Shown: positions 17,235 to 29,358 of the stretch, piece after piece
How the letters are laid out: the number at the start of each line of letters is the position of its first letter
Numbering within the stretch: position 1 is the stretch's first letter
Source: Actinopolymorpha sp. NPDC004070
Lineage (GTDB): Bacteria; Actinomycetota; Actinomycetes; Propionibacteriales; Actinopolymorphaceae
Direction: 5' to 3'
DNA length: 64,000 bases
Assembly (NCBI RefSeq): GCF_040610475.1
Contig: NZ_JBEXMJ010000013.1
Span: forward strand, 151,625-215,624
Made by a program: the position numbers and the translations under genes
Notes under the pieces: generated by a model
What the model saw: the letters and a program-made list of their open reading frames with translations, nothing else
Database searches by the model: none
What the model was told of the DNA's origin: nothing

Positions 17235-18104
17235 TCAGGGCTGGTCGTAGTCGTAGAAGCCTCGCCCGGACTTACGGCCCAGCTCACCGGCTTCGACCAT
17301 CCGGGTCAGCAGCTCCGGCGGGAAGAACTTCGGGTCGGCCGTCTCGTCCCAGATGTTGCGGGTGGCGTGCCGCAGGACGTCCACGCCGGTCAGGTCGGTG
17401 GTGGCCAGCGGTCCCATCGCGTGCCCGAACCCCAGCTTGCAGGCGGTGTCGATGTCCTCGGCGGTCGCGACCCCGTCCTCTACCAGGCGCACCGCCTCCA
17501 CCACCAGAGCGGAGATCAGCCGGGTGGTGACGAAGCCGGCGATGTCGCGGTTGACCACGACGCAGGTCTTGCCCACCGACTCGGCGAACTCCCGCGCGCG
17601 CTCCAGCGTCGCGTCGGAGGTGCGGTGGCCGCGTACCAGCTCACACAGGCCCATCATCGGCACCGGTGAGAAAAAGTGCGTGCCGACCACCGACTCCGGG
17701 CGGTTGGTGGCGGCGGCGATGCGGGTAATCGGGATCGCGGAGGTGTTGGTGGCCAGGACCGTGCCGTCAGGGCAGATCCGGTCCAGCTCGGCGAACACCT
17801 CCCGCTTGACGTCGAGGCGTTCGAACACCGCCTCCACCACGATGCCGGCCTTGGCGACCGCGGCCAGGTCGGTGGTCGTGGTGATCCGCTCGAGGATCGC
17901 CTCGACCCCTTCCTCGGGGAGCTTGCCCTTGCGGGCGAACGTCTCCAGCGACCGCCGGATGCCGGCCGTCCCGCGTTCGAGCGCCTCGTCGGCGACGTCG
18001 CGCAGGATGACCTGCCAACCGGCCGTGGCGGCCACCTGCGCAATCCCGGATCCCATCAATCCGGAACCGACGACCGCCACCGTGCGACTAATGAGTTCCG
18101 TCAT
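17235..18104 (-). CDS. 3-hydroxyacyl/3-hydroxybutyryl-CoA dehydrogenase
   Basis: A 289-residue NAD(P)-dependent dehydrogenase. The Rossmann motif is VAVVGSGLMGSGIAQVAATA (residues 9-28). The catalytic His-Glu pair is likely in VVGTHFFSPVPMMGLCELVRG. The C-terminal dimer domain includes DIDTACKLGFGHAMGPLATTDLTG, and the protein ends LGRKSGRGFYDYDQP, standard for the Hbd/PaaH group. It oxidises 3-hydroxybutyryl-CoA to acetoacetyl-CoA or the reverse. It diverges from a MurA paralogue by 87 bp; TAAGGT lies six bases before the ATG. Confidence 0.92.
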   Translation of the reverse strand: MTELISRTVAVVGSGLMGSGIAQVAATAGWQVILRDVADEALERGTAGIRRSLETFARKGKLPEEGVEAILERITTTTDLAAVAKAGIVVEAVFERLDVKREVFAELDRICPDGTVLATNTSAIPITRIAAATNRPESVVGTHFFSPVPMMGLCELVRGHRTSDATLERAREFAESVGKTCVVVNRDIAGFVTTRLISALVVEAVRLVEDGVATAEDIDTACKLGFGHAMGPLATTDLTGVDVLRHATRNIWDETADPKFFPPELLTRMVEAGELGRKSGRGFYDYDQP

Positions 18105-18110
18105 GCAGGC

Positions 18111-18116
18111 ACCTTA
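18111..18116 (-). promoter_or_regulatory. Leaderless -10 for the hydroxyacyl-CoA dehydrogenase gene
   Basis: TAAGGT, 6 nt before ATG 18104. Confidence 0.45.
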
Positions 18117-18191
18117 CGAGAAGACGGCGGCCGACACGGTGAGCCGCTGCCGGCGCGAAGTCGCGGCGTACGACCACCAGGAGGGAGACGT

Positions 18192-19523
18192 GTGAGCGGT
18201 ATGAAAGCAGACACCATGGAGGTGTCGGGCGGCACACCGCTGACCGGTGAGATTTCCGTACGCGGCGCCAAGAACCTCGTCCCCAAGGCGATGGTGGCGG
18301 CCGTGCTCGGCGACCAGCCGTCGACGCTGACCAACGTCCCCCGGATCAGCGACGTCACGATCGTCCGCGAGCTGTTGGAGCTGCACGGGGTGACCGTGCG
18401 CGACGGCGCCGACGGTCCGCACTCGCTGGTCCTCGACCCCTCCCGGGTCGAGCAGGCGACGATGGGCGACATCGAGGTGCACGCGGGATCGAGCCGGATT
18501 CCGATCCTGCTCTGCGGGCCGCTGCTGCACCGCATCGGGCACGCGTTCATCCCCGACCTGGGCGGGTGCCGGATCGGTGACCGGCCGATCAACTTCCACC
18601 TGGACGCGCTCCGGCAGTTCGGCGCGGTCGTGGACAAGCGGCCCGAGGGCCTGCAGATCACCGCGCCGGACGGCCTCACCGGCACCCAGCTCGAACTCCC
18701 CTACCCCAGCGTGGGCAGCACCGAGCAGGTGCTCCTCACCGCCGTCCGCGCCCAGGGGGTCACCGAGTTGCGCAACGCCGCCGTCGAGCCGGAGATCATC
18801 GATCTGATCTGCGTCCTGCAGAAGATGGGCGCGATCATCAACCTCGACACCGACCGGGTCATCCGCATCACCGGCGTACGCCGGCTCGGCGGCTACATCC
18901 ACGAGGCGCTGCCGGACCGGATGGAGACCGCCTCGTGGGCCTGCGCGGCGCTGGCCACCGGCGGTGAGGTGTTCGTCCGCAACGCCCGCCAGGTCGACCT
19001 GATGACCTTCCTGAACGTCTACCGCCGGGCCGGCGGGGAGTTCATGGTCACCCACGAGGGCATCCGGTTCTGGCACCCGGGCGGCAAGCTCAACGCCGTC
19101 GCACTGGAGACCGACGTCCACCCCGGGTTCATGACCGACTGGCAGCAGCCGCTCGTGGTCGCGCTGACCCAGGCGACCGGGCTGTCGATCCTGCACGAGA
19201 CGGTGTACGAGAACCGCCTGGGCTTCACCGAGGCGCTGGTCCGGCTGGGCGCGCAGATCCAGGCGTTCACCGACTGCCTGGGCGCCACGCCGTGCAGGTT
19301 CGGACGCCGCAACTACACCCACTCGGCGGTGATCTCCGGCCCCACGTCGCTGCGCGGGGCCGACCTCACCGTGCCCGACCTGCGGGGCGGCTTCTCGTAC
19401 ATGATCGCCGCGCTCACCGCGCAGGGCAGGTCGACGTTGCGCGGGATCGACATCTTCGCCCGGGGGTACGAGAACTTCCTGCCCAAGCTGGAGGGGCTCG
19501 GCGCCCAGGTGGAGGTCCACTGA
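18192..19523 (+). CDS. UDP-GlcNAc 1-carboxyvinyltransferase paralogue with active-site Cys
   Basis: A 443-residue enolpyruvyl transferase of the MurA family. MurA moves enolpyruvate from PEP to UDP-GlcNAc in the first committed step of peptidoglycan synthesis. RGAKNLVPKA near residue 24 carries the conserved Lys-Asn pair. The catalytic loop reads DLGGCRIGDRPINFHL with Cys at 126, the fosfomycin-sensitive form. It is only distantly like the second MurA (19555), with which it is convergent 31 bp apart. Start GTG 18192 is four bases after GAGGGAG; ATG 18201 is the alternative. It may be a second MurA or may serve a different amino-sugar nucleotide. Confidence 0.85.
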   Translation: MSGMKADTMEVSGGTPLTGEISVRGAKNLVPKAMVAAVLGDQPSTLTNVPRISDVTIVRELLELHGVTVRDGADGPHSLVLDPSRVEQATMGDIEVHAGSSRIPILLCGPLLHRIGHAFIPDLGGCRIGDRPINFHLDALRQFGAVVDKRPEGLQITAPDGLTGTQLELPYPSVGSTEQVLLTAVRAQGVTELRNAAVEPEIIDLICVLQKMGAIINLDTDRVIRITGVRRLGGYIHEALPDRMETASWACAALATGGEVFVRNARQVDLMTFLNVYRRAGGEFMVTHEGIRFWHPGGKLNAVALETDVHPGFMTDWQQPLVVALTQATGLSILHETVYENRLGFTEALVRLGAQIQAFTDCLGATPCRFGRRNYTHSAVISGPTSLRGADLTVPDLRGGFSYMIAALTAQGRSTLRGIDIFARGYENFLPKLEGLGAQVEVH

Positions 19524-19532
19524 CCGGCACGC

Positions 19533-19555
19533 ACCGGCCCGCGCCGCGGGCCGGT
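19533..19555. terminator. Bidirectional hairpin between the two murA genes
   Basis: ACCGGCCCGC-GCC-GCGGGCCGGT: a 10-bp perfect stem. Its right arm runs into the stop codon of the minus-strand murA. Confidence 0.6.
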
Positions 19556-20835
19556 CAGCCGAGGTCGACGGTGTCCGGCTCGCGCAGCACCTCCGCGCCC
19601 AGGCCCTGCAGCACCTCCACCAGGCGGGGATAACCGCGGTCGAGGTGGTGTACGCCGGACACCAGCGTCTCCCCCTCCGCGACCAGCCCGGCCAGCAGCA
19701 GGCCCGCGCCCGCCCGGATGTCGGTCGCCTCCACGGGGGCGCCGGACAGCGCGGGACGTCCCCGGATCACCGCGTGGTGGCCGTCGGTGCGTACGTCCGC
19801 GCCCAGCCGGGCCAGCTCCTGGACGAACCGGAACCGCCCGTCGAAGAGGTTCTCGGTCACCATCGAGGTGCCCTCGCTGATCGCCGCCAGCGCCACCATC
19901 ATCGCCTGCAGGTCGGTCGGGAACCCCGGGTACGGCAGCGTCACGACGTTGACCGCGCGCGGCCGCCCCTCCATCCCGACCGTGAAGCTCACCGGCCCGG
20001 TCCGCACCGACGCGCCGGCCCGGGTCAGCTTGTCCAGCACGATGTCCAGGTGGTCGGCCCGGGCGTCCCGGAGGGTGACTTCCCCGCCGGTCACGACGGC
20101 ACCGATCGCCCAGGTGCCGGCCACCATCCGGTCCGGCACCACGGTGTGCTCGACCGCGGACAGGTCCGCCGGTCCTTCCACCTCCAGCGTGGAGGTGCCG
20201 ATCCCGCCGATCTTCGCGCCCATCTTGGTGAGCATGTCGGCGATGTCGACGATCTCCGGCTCGCGGGCGGCGTTGTCGATCAACGTCGTACCGCGGGCCA
20301 GGGTGGCCGCCAGCAGGAGGTTCTCGGTGGCACCGACGCTCGGGAAGTCCAGCAGGATGGTCGCGCCGTGCAGCCCCGCCGGGGCCTCGGCCACCACGAA
20401 GCCGTGCTCCACACCGATCTGGGCACCCATGCGTTCCAGCCCGGACACGTGCATGCCCAGGCCGCGGGAGCCGATACTGTCACCGCCCGGCAACGCCACC
20501 TTCGCCCGGCCGGTGCGGGCCACCAGCGGGCCGAGCACCGTGATGGAGGCGCGGAGCCGGCGTACGAGGTCGTAGTCGGCCTCGTGGTGGATCGACTCGG
20601 GCACGTCGATGGTGAGCGTCCCGCTGTCGAACTTCGAGGTGTCGAGCTCACAGCCCATCCGTTTGAGCAGGGCACCCATGAACGTCACGTCCAGGATGTC
20701 GGGCACGTTGTGCAGGACCATACGACCCTGCGTGAGCAACGACGCCGCCATCAGTTTCAGCGCGCTGTTCTTGGCGCCGCTGACCGGCACCTCGCCCACG
20801 AGCCGGTTGCCACCGCGAATTCTCAGCCGTTCCAC
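19555..20835 (-). CDS. murA: UDP-N-acetylglucosamine 1-carboxyvinyltransferase (MurA)
   Basis: A 426-residue MurA, opening [20 protein letters not shown] and [20 protein letters not shown]. The catalytic loop is [16 protein letters not shown] with Asp119 where most MurAs have Cys. The same change occurs in mycobacterial MurA and confers natural fosfomycin resistance; here resistance is an inference. This is the syntenic housekeeping copy, beside the adenosyltransferase. Start GTG 20835 with TAGCAT six bases upstream and no Shine-Dalgarno. Confidence 0.93.
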   Translation of the reverse strand: MERLRIRGGNRLVGEVPVSGAKNSALKLMAASLLTQGRMVLHNVPDILDVTFMGALLKRMGCELDTSKFDSGTLTIDVPESIHHEADYDLVRRLRASITVLGPLVARTGRAKVALPGGDSIGSRGLGMHVSGLERMGAQIGVEHGFVVAEAPAGLHGATILLDFPSVGATENLLLAATLARGTTLIDNAAREPEIVDIADMLTKMGAKIGGIGTSTLEVEGPADLSAVEHTVVPDRMVAGTWAIGAVVTGGEVTLRDARADHLDIVLDKLTRAGASVRTGPVSFTVGMEGRPRAVNVVTLPYPGFPTDLQAMMVALAAISEGTSMVTENLFDGRFRFVQELARLGADVRTDGHHAVIRGRPALSGAPVEATDIRAGAGLLLAGLVAEGETLVSGVHHLDRGYPRLVEVLQGLGAEVLREPDTVDLG

Positions 20836-20841
20836 CCGTGC

Positions 20842-20847
20842 ATGCTA
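20842..20847 (-). promoter_or_regulatory. Leaderless -10 for murA
   Basis: TAGCAT, 6 nt before GTG 20835; divergent from the cobalamin adenosyltransferase promoter 125 bp away. Confidence 0.5.
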
Positions 20848-20971
20848 TGAGCCCGCGTCCTCACGCCGTGCGGCACACTCGTCGTTCGGGACGAGACCAC
20901 CCGCCGAGGGTGAGGTGTCCCGGGACCCGCAGTCCTGACGGTCCTGCCAGTCCTGCCCCACGTAAAGGCCC

Positions 20972-20977
20972 TAGGCT
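20972..20977 (+). promoter_or_regulatory. Leaderless -10 for the adenosyltransferase gene
   Basis: TAGGCT, 6 nt before ATG 20984. Confidence 0.5.
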
Positions 20978-20983
20978 GCGGAC

Positions 20984-21580
20984 ATGGTCAACCTCACTCG
21001 GATCTACACCCGCGCCGGAGACGGCGGGCGGACCCGGCTGGTCGACAACAGCCTGGTCACCAAGACCGACCGCCGGCTGGCGGCGTACGCCGACGTGGAC
21101 GAGGCCAACGCGAGCATCGGCACCGCGCTCGCCCTCGGCGATCTGGCCGAGGACGTGGCGGCGGTCCTGGTGGAGGTGCAGAACGACCTCTTCGACCTGG
21201 GCGCCGACCTCGGCAACCCGGTCGACCCAGGCGCCGACCCCGGCGCGGCCCTGCGGATCACCCCGGAGTACGTCGAACGCCTCGAGGCGCACTGCGACGC
21301 CTTCAACGAGCGGATCGAGCCGCTGCGCTCCTTCGTGCTCCCCGGCGGGACACCCGGCGCCGCCCTGCTGCACACGGCCCGCACGGTGACCCGGCGGGCC
21401 GAACGCACCGCGTGGGCGGCCTGGGAGGAGCACGCGGACACGATGAACGCGGACACGATCAAGTACCTCAACCGGCTGTCGGACCTGCTGTTCATCCTGG
21501 CCCGGGTGGCCAATGCCGAGCGGGGAGACGTGCTGTGGCAGCCGGGCGGCGGGCGGGCCGACCAGGCGGGACGCTCCTAG
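20984..21580 (+). CDS. Cob(I)alamin adenosyltransferase, PduO type
   Basis: A 198-residue ATP:corrinoid adenosyltransferase. It attaches the 5'-deoxyadenosyl group to cob(I)alamin. Signature segments are LTRIYTRAGDGGRTRLVDNS (ATP loop), KTDRRLAAYADVDEANASIG, SFVLPGGTPGAALLHTART and the arginine-rich VTRRAERTAW. It ends with a short Gly/Arg tail. Together with the epimerase at 405 it points to a methylmalonyl-CoA mutase elsewhere in the genome. It is convergent with the DUF2550 gene. Confidence 0.92.
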   Translation: MVNLTRIYTRAGDGGRTRLVDNSLVTKTDRRLAAYADVDEANASIGTALALGDLAEDVAAVLVEVQNDLFDLGADLGNPVDPGADPGAALRITPEYVERLEAHCDAFNERIEPLRSFVLPGGTPGAALLHTARTVTRRAERTAWAAWEEHADTMNADTIKYLNRLSDLLFILARVANAERGDVLWQPGGGRADQAGRS

Positions 21581-21584
21581 CGCA

Positions 21585-21610
21585 TCCGTCGGGGTCGGCC
21601 GGTCGACGGA
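21585..21610. terminator. Weak hairpin between convergent genes
   Basis: TCCGTCG pairs with CGACGGA across a 12-nt loop, in the 34-bp gap between the adenosyltransferase and DUF2550 stop codons. Confidence 0.35.
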
Positions 21611-21614
21611 AGCC

Positions 21615-22055
21615 TCAGAGCGGTGCGTGCCGGCGGCCCGGCGGGGCCGCCTCCAGCCACACCAGGAAGCCGGTCAGTGCGTCCTCGGCCATCGCCAGCT
21701 CGACCGTCCGGCCGGCCTGCTCACACTCGACCACCACGTGGCCGGCGTAGAGCCCGAGCGCCTCGTTGGCTGCCGGGTCGCGGCGGGCCTGCACGATCAG
21801 GTCGTTCCGGGAGAACGACCGACGGGGCCGCAAAGCGTAGGAGAAGACCGGAAACCACTCCACGGTGTCTCCGGCGTACCGGGCGACGCCGAGTGACCAG
21901 CCCTTGCCGTTGGCCTGCTTGTGCAACCTGAGGCTGGAGTCGAAAGTGCCGCCGCCGCGTTGCAGCAGGCGGCGGCGAAATGCCAGCCCGGCGAGACACA
22001 GGACGACGAGCACGAGGATCAGCCCGGCGAACTCGAGGATGATCTCGAGCATCAT
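21615..22055 (-). CDS. DUF2550 membrane-anchored protein
   Basis: A 146-residue protein with one N-terminal membrane helix (IILEFAGLILVLVVLCLAGLAF), a basic stop-transfer RRRLLQR, and a cytoplasmic domain containing GKGWSLGVARYAGDTVEWFP and SYALRPRRSFSRNDLIVQAR. DUF2550 is actinobacteria-specific and regularly follows atpC, as here (133 bp). Function unknown; the conserved linkage hints at a role near ATP synthase or the envelope. Confidence 0.85.
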   Translation of the reverse strand: MMLEIILEFAGLILVLVVLCLAGLAFRRRLLQRGGGTFDSSLRLHKQANGKGWSLGVARYAGDTVEWFPVFSYALRPRRSFSRNDLIVQARRDPAANEALGLYAGHVVVECEQAGRTVELAMAEDALTGFLVWLEAAPPGRRHAPL

Positions 22056-22188
22056 CTGCGCCCGCCGGGACAGTGGCGCCTTCGGGCAGGACGGCAGGCT
22101 GAAGGACGGCGGGCGGGCTCACGGGAGGGCGTGCGCGGCGCGGCCGCATGACCTGTCGCTGCTGCCACACCCACCCCCCGCCCAGCCG

Positions 22189-22581
22189 TCAGGAAGCCAT
22201 CTCGACAGCGCGTACGCGGGCCTCGGCGCGGCGTACGTGTTCGAGAGCTTCCTGGTCGTTCTCGCCGGCCGATCGGGCCCGCTCGAGTTCCTGCCGCGCC
22301 GCCTCGAGATCGATCTCGTGGGACATCTCGGCGTATTCGGCAAGAATCGACACCCGGTCGTTCGCGACCGAGAGGAATCCGCCCTGGACCGCGGCGACGT
22401 AGATCTCCGACTCAGGCGTGCGTACCTCGACCACGCCGTCGACCAGGAGACCCAGGACCGGCGCGTGCCCGGGCAGGATCCCGATGTCACCTTCGGACGT
22501 ACGGGCGATGACAGTCGTCGCCTCGCCCGACCAGACCGTGCGGTCCGGTGCGACCAGCTCGACGTGCAGGGGCTCTGCCAC
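22189..22581 (-). CDS. atpC: ATP synthase epsilon subunit
   Basis: A 130-residue epsilon subunit: the N-terminal beta-sandwich (LHVELVAPDRTVWSGEATTV, GDIGILPGHAPVLGLLVDGV) and a C-terminal helical hairpin (IDLEAARQELERARSAGEND). It sits on the F1 central stalk and limits ATP hydrolysis. GTG 22581 follows AGGAGG at good spacing. Unlike the rest of the operon it is separated from atpD by 221 bp that include a strong hairpin. Confidence 0.95.
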   Translation of the reverse strand: MAEPLHVELVAPDRTVWSGEATTVIARTSEGDIGILPGHAPVLGLLVDGVVEVRTPESEIYVAAVQGGFLSVANDRVSILAEYAEMSHEIDLEAARQELERARSAGENDQEALEHVRRAEARVRAVEMAS

Positions 22582-22734
22582 CGTGAATCCTCCTGGCCTG
22601 AATTCGGTCTCGCCTGAATTCGTTCTGGGGAGAATACCCGCTCCCGGGCATTCCACTTCCGGCTACCCCGCACCACCGAACCACTGCCCGACAAGAGCCG
22701 AGCATGTGCCGGATCGGTGCAGGTTCTGCCGACA

Positions 22735-22767
22735 GGGCCTCCCGGGCGGCCTGCGCCCGGGAGGCCC
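22735..22767 (-). terminator. Hairpin inside the atp operon, between atpD and atpC
   Basis: GGGCCTCCCGGGC pairs perfectly (13 bp) with 22755-22767 around a 7-nt loop, 36 nt after the atpD stop. No T-run follows. It could be a partial terminator or a 3'-end-protecting structure that lowers epsilon output. Confidence 0.55.
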
Positions 22768-22802
22768 CGATCGTCACATCTGTACCGCGTACCGCGAGCC
22801 GG

Positions 22803-25177
<2,375 letters not shown>

Positions 25178-25180
25178 GGC

Positions 25181-26824
25181 TCAGCCCCGCTTCTGCCGGA
25201 CGATCTTCTCCTGCTCGACGCTCTCCTCGTCCAGCGCCTCCACCTCTTCCCGGCCCGGCTTGAGCAGCTGGCCGTCGGAGGTCTCGAAGGTCTGCTTGAA
25301 GTCGGTGACCGCCTCTTCCAGCGCGTTCACCGTGTCGTCGGTGAAGTTGAGCGTCTCGCGGATGGCGTTCAGGATGCCGGGCCGGTCCCGGCGCAGGAAG
25401 TCGAGGAACTCGCTCTCGAACCGGCGCACGTCCTCGACCGGAACGTCGTCGAGCTTCCCGGTGGTGCCTAGCCAGATCGAGACCACCTGCTCCTCGACCG
25501 GGTACGGCGAGGACTGCGGCTGCTTGAGCAGCTCGGTCAGCCGCTGGCCGCGCTCGAGCTGGCGACGGGAGGCGGCGTCGAGGTCGGAGGCGAACATCGC
25601 GAACGCCTGCATCTCGCGGTACTGCGCGAGGTCCAGCTTGAGCTGGCCCGCGACCGCCTTCATCGCCTTGGTCTGCGCGGACGTACCGACCCGGGACACC
25701 GACTGGCCGACGTCGACCGCCGGGCGCTGGTTGGCGTTGAACAGGTCGGACTGGAAGAAGATCTGTCCGTCGGTGATCGAGATGACGTTGGTCGGGATGT
25801 ACGCCGAGATGTCGTTGGCCTTGGTCTCGATCACCGGGAAGCCGGTCATCGAGCCGGCACCGAGCTCGGCGGACAGCTTCGCGCAACGCTCCAGCAGCCG
25901 GCTGTGGAGGTAGAACACGTCACCGGGGTAGGCCTCGCGGCCCGGCGGGCGGCGCAGCAGCAGCGACATCGCGCGGTAGGCCTCGGCCTGCTTGGACAGG
26001 TCGTCGAACACGATCAGGACGTGCTTGCCGCCGTACATCCAGTGCTGGCCGATGGCCGAGCCGGTGTAGGGGGCGATGTACTTGAAGCCCGCGGGCTCGG
26101 AGGCGGGAGCCGCGACGATGGTGGTGTACTCCATGGCGCCGGCGTCCTCGAGCGTGCGCTTGACCTCCGCGATCGTGGTGCCCTTCTGGCCGACCGCGAC
26201 GTAGATGCAGCGGACCTGCTTGGTCGGGTCGCCGCTCTGCCAGTTGGCCCTCTGGTTGATGATCGTGTCTACCGCGACCGTTGTCTTGCCGGTCTTGCGG
26301 TCACCGATCAGCAGCTCGCGCTGACCGCGACCGATCGGGATCATCGCGTCGATCGCCTTGATGCCGGTCTGCAGCGGCTCCTTCACCGGCTGGCGCGCCA
26401 TCACGCCCGGAGCCTGCAGCTCCAGCGCGCGGTTGCCCTCCAGGCCGGTGATCTCGCCCAGGCCGTCGATCGGCTTGCCGAGCGCGTCGACCACGCGGCC
26501 GAGGTAGCCCTCGCCGACCGGCACCGACAGCACCTGGCCGGTACGGCGGACCGTCTGGCCCTCCTCGATCCCGGTGAACTCACCGAGGACGACCGCACCG
26601 ATTTCGCGGACGTCGAGGTTCAACGCCATTCCGAGCGTGCCGTCCTCGAACTCCAGCAGCTCGTTGGCCATCGCGGACGGCAGGCCCTCGATGTGCGCGA
26701 TGCCGTCACCGGCGTCGACGACCGTGCCGACCTCTTCGGCGGCCAGCTCGGCGGGCTGGTAGCTCGAGACGAAACGCTCCAACGCTTCCCGGATCTCCTC
26801 CGGGCGGATCGTCAGCTCCGACAT
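25181..26824 (-). CDS. atpA: ATP synthase alpha subunit
   Basis: A 547-residue non-catalytic nucleotide-binding F1 subunit. P-loop: [18 protein letters not shown]. Other landmarks are [33 protein letters not shown] and [20 protein letters not shown]. Slightly longer than E. coli AtpA because of an acidic C-terminal extension ([20 protein letters not shown]), common in actinobacteria. AGGGA precedes the ATG. Confidence 0.97.
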   Translation of the reverse strand: MSELTIRPEEIREALERFVSSYQPAELAAEEVGTVVDAGDGIAHIEGLPSAMANELLEFEDGTLGMALNLDVREIGAVVLGEFTGIEEGQTVRRTGQVLSVPVGEGYLGRVVDALGKPIDGLGEITGLEGNRALELQAPGVMARQPVKEPLQTGIKAIDAMIPIGRGQRELLIGDRKTGKTTVAVDTIINQRANWQSGDPTKQVRCIYVAVGQKGTTIAEVKRTLEDAGAMEYTTIVAAPASEPAGFKYIAPYTGSAIGQHWMYGGKHVLIVFDDLSKQAEAYRAMSLLLRRPPGREAYPGDVFYLHSRLLERCAKLSAELGAGSMTGFPVIETKANDISAYIPTNVISITDGQIFFQSDLFNANQRPAVDVGQSVSRVGTSAQTKAMKAVAGQLKLDLAQYREMQAFAMFASDLDAASRRQLERGQRLTELLKQPQSSPYPVEEQVVSIWLGTTGKLDDVPVEDVRRFESEFLDFLRRDRPGILNAIRETLNFTDDTVNALEEAVTDFKQTFETSDGQLLKPGREEVEALDEESVEQEKIVRQKRG

Positions 26825-26871
26825 CTTCGTGGTCCCTGCTCTCTCGGCAATCTCAGGTGTGTGCGGGGCGG

Positions 26872-27693
26872 TCAGCCGGCCAACCGGCGCCGCGCGTCAT
26901 CCAGCCGACTGGCGATCGTGCCGTCGATGACCTCGGCGCCCAGCTCGACGCGCAAGCCGCCGAGAACCCCGGGGTCTACCAGGATGTTGAGGTGTACGTC
27001 GTGGCCGTACTGGCGACGCAGCGCGCCTGCCAGCCGATCCTGGTCGGCGGCGCTCAGCGGCGTCGCCGTACGGACGGTGGCCACCAGCCGCTCCCGCCAC
27101 CCGGCGGCGAGTTTGGCGTAGGCGTCGAGCGCCTCGGTGAGCGAGCGCCCCCGCGGGGCCACCACCGCCTGCTCCACCAAGGGTACGGCCCCCTCGGGTG
27201 CCTTCCCCGCGAGCAGCTCCCGGACCAGGGTGGCCCGGTTCTCCGCCGGGATCCTCGGGTCGGTCAGCGCCAGCTGGAGGCCTTCCTCCCGCTCCAGGAG
27301 CCGGGCGAAGCGGAACAGGGCGTCCTCGAGGTCGTCGAGGCGTCCCTCCTCCTCCGAAGCCCGCACCAGCACCAGCGCACCGACCTCTTCCAAGGCGTCG
27401 ATGAGCTGGCGCGTCCGCGGCCAGGAAAGGCGGACCGCGGCGGTCACGAGGTCCAGCGCCTGGGCGCCGATCCGTGCTCCCAGCAGGTTGCCGGCGAGCG
27501 CGGCCCGGTCGTCCGGGGTCCGGGTGGAGTCGGTGAGGGCCCGCCGCAACACCGGTTGGGCGTCCAGCAGCCGGACGACGGAGAACAGCTGCTGCCCGGC
27601 CTCGACGAGCTCCGCGGGCGTGCCGGTGACGCCCCGCACCCGCTGCCGCAGGGTCGCCACCGCCTCCCGCGAGGTGCCGTGGAAGTCCGTCAT
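26872..27693 (-). CDS. atpH: ATP synthase delta subunit
   Basis: A 273-residue stator subunit, about 90 residues longer than the E. coli protein, as is usual in actinobacteria. The delta/OSCP domain forms the C-terminal two thirds ([75 protein letters not shown]). The ATG overlaps the atpF stop by four bases. Confidence 0.94.
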   Translation of the reverse strand: MTDFHGTSREAVATLRQRVRGVTGTPAELVEAGQQLFSVVRLLDAQPVLRRALTDSTRTPDDRAALAGNLLGARIGAQALDLVTAAVRLSWPRTRQLIDALEEVGALVLVRASEEEGRLDDLEDALFRFARLLEREEGLQLALTDPRIPAENRATLVRELLAGKAPEGAVPLVEQAVVAPRGRSLTEALDAYAKLAAGWRERLVATVRTATPLSAADQDRLAGALRRQYGHDVHLNILVDPGVLGGLRVELGAEVIDGTIASRLDDARRRLAG

Positions 27694-28232
27694 CGTGCCT
27701 CTCCGACAGGCTGCTGCTCCAGCTCGGCGATGAAGCGTTCGACGATGCGCCGCTGGCGGTCCTCGTCCTCGAGCGCCTCACCGACGATCCGGCTGGCGAG
27801 CTGGGTGGACAGGTCACCGATCTCGCTGCGCAGCTGCAGCAGCGCCTGCTGCCGCTCCGCCTCGAGCTGGGTGTGCGCCTGCGCGACGATCCGCTGGGCC
27901 TCGGCCTGGGCCTGCTCCCGCATCTCCGCCACGATCGCGGCGCCCTGCTCCTTGGCTTCCTCGCGAATGCGGGACGCCTCGTGCCGAGCCTCCGCCAGCT
28001 GCTGCTGGTACCGCTCGAGGGCAGCCTTGGCCTCGGCCTGCGTCTCCTCGGCCCGCTTGAGCCCACCCTCGATGGCCTCGGCGCGCTCGGCGAACGCCTT
28101 CTCGAACCTCGGCGCGACCCACGTACGGACGACGTAGAACAGGATGCCGAAGACGATCAGGCTCAGGATGATCTCGATCGGGTGCGGAATGAGCGGGTTT
28201 ACCGTCTCCTCCGCGGCGAGGATCGATGTCAT
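27690..28232 (-). CDS. atpF: ATP synthase subunit b
   Basis: A 180-residue peripheral-stalk subunit. One N-terminal membrane helix (IEIILSLIVFGILFYVVRTW) is followed by a long Ala/Glu/Gln-rich coiled coil (AEETQAEAKAALERYQQQLA onward). Coupled to atpH by an ATGA overlap, matching the physical contact between b and delta. Confidence 0.95.
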   Translation of the reverse strand: MTSILAAEETVNPLIPHPIEIILSLIVFGILFYVVRTWVAPRFEKAFAERAEAIEGGLKRAEETQAEAKAALERYQQQLAEARHEASRIREEAKEQGAAIVAEMREQAQAEAQRIVAQAHTQLEAERQQALLQLRSEIGDLSTQLASRIVGEALEDEDRQRRIVERFIAELEQQPVGEAR

Positions 28233-28255
28233 GGCTAGTGCCCCTTAGTGTGCGG

Positions 28256-28465
28256 TCAGCCCTGGAACACGAAGGCGAGTGCGATACCGATGATCGCGAG
28301 CGCCTCGGCCAGACCGAACCCCAGAATCGCGATCGTCTGCAGGCGCGCCTGCGCCTCGGGCTGGCGGGCGACACCGTTGATGTACGCCGCGAAGATCAGG
28401 CCGATGCCTACGCCGGGGCCGATGGCCGACAGGCCGTAGCCGATGATGGCGAGCGAGCCTCTCAT
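28256..28465 (-). CDS. atpE: ATP synthase subunit c
   Basis: A 69-residue two-helix proteolipid. Helix 1 is glycine-rich ([20 protein letters not shown]), the polar loop is ARQPEAQ, and helix 2 carries the ion-binding glutamate in [19 protein letters not shown]. Glutamate with no Na+-type Gln/Ser-Thr ligands suggests H+ coupling. Confidence 0.96.
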   Translation of the reverse strand: MRGSLAIIGYGLSAIGPGVGIGLIFAAYINGVARQPEAQARLQTIAILGFGLAEALAIIGIALAFVFQG

Positions 28466-28535
28466 GGGCCAGTCCTTTCCTTGGTTACTTCGGTCGTTCG
28501 TTGCGGATGGAACTCGGATTGAGCTGTGGAGCAGA

Positions 28536-29318
28536 TCAGTGCTCTTCGGCGAGGGCGCCGGAGATGTAGTTGGCCGTCAGGAGCGTGAAGATGTAGGCCT
28601 GCAGCACCTGGACCAGGAGCTCGAGGAAGAAGAGCACGATGTCCAGGAGCAGCGACACCACGCCGACGGGCTTGAAGAACAACACGTCGGAGTGGAGCAG
28701 GAGGTACTCGCCGCCGACCGCGAACAGGATCAGCACGAGGTGGCCGGCGAACATGTTGGCGAAGAGCCGCAGCGACAGCGTGATCGGCCGGACGAGGATG
28801 TTGGAGATGAACTCCAGCGGGACCAGCAGGAACAACATGACCGGTGCGACCCCGGCGGGCACCGTCTGGTGCTTCAGGTAGCCGACGAAGCCCTTCTTCT
28901 TGATTCCCACCGCGTTGTAGACGACCCAGCTGACCAGCGCCAGCGGGTAGACGAAGCCGATGTGGGAGAAGGTCGGGAACTGCAGGAACGGGAAGATCCC
29001 GAACAGGTTGTTGACCAGGATGAAGAAGAACAGGGTCACGAGGTACGGGACGAACCTCATGAAGTCGTGCGAACCGATCACGTCGCGCGCGATCGAGTTG
29101 CGGACGAAGCCGTAGGCCATCTCGCCGCTGTACTGCAGCCGGTCCGGCACCATGGCCGCGCGGCGTGCCGACATGACGAAGAAGACACCCACGACCACCG
29201 CGGCCAGCACCAGCAACGTCATCGGCTTGGTGACGCCGGCGACATAGGGCGGCAGGTCGAAGACGCTCGGCCCTGGTGGCGTGAAGCCCCCGTCCGCAGC
29301 GAGGATCATCGCGCTCAC
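28536..29318 (-). CDS. atpB: ATP synthase subunit a
   Basis: A 260-residue membrane subunit that forms the proton half-channels. The essential arginine is in [21 protein letters not shown]. Start GTG 29318 is favoured because GAGGAG (29324-29329) lies five bases upstream; the in-frame ATG at 29309 is 14 bases away. The longer frame to 29534 overlaps the AtpI-like gene and is not coding. Confidence 0.95.
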   Translation of the reverse strand: MSAMILAADGGFTPPGPSVFDLPPYVAGVTKPMTLLVLAAVVVGVFFVMSARRAAMVPDRLQYSGEMAYGFVRNSIARDVIGSHDFMRFVPYLVTLFFFILVNNLFGIFPFLQFPTFSHIGFVYPLALVSWVVYNAVGIKKKGFVGYLKHQTVPAGVAPVMLFLLVPLEFISNILVRPITLSLRLFANMFAGHLVLILFAVGGEYLLLHSDVLFFKPVGVVSLLLDIVLFFLELLVQVLQAYIFTLLTANYISGALAEEH

Positions 29319-29358
29319 ACGCTCTCCTCTCGTACTGGTCGAGTGATGGTGGCGGGGG

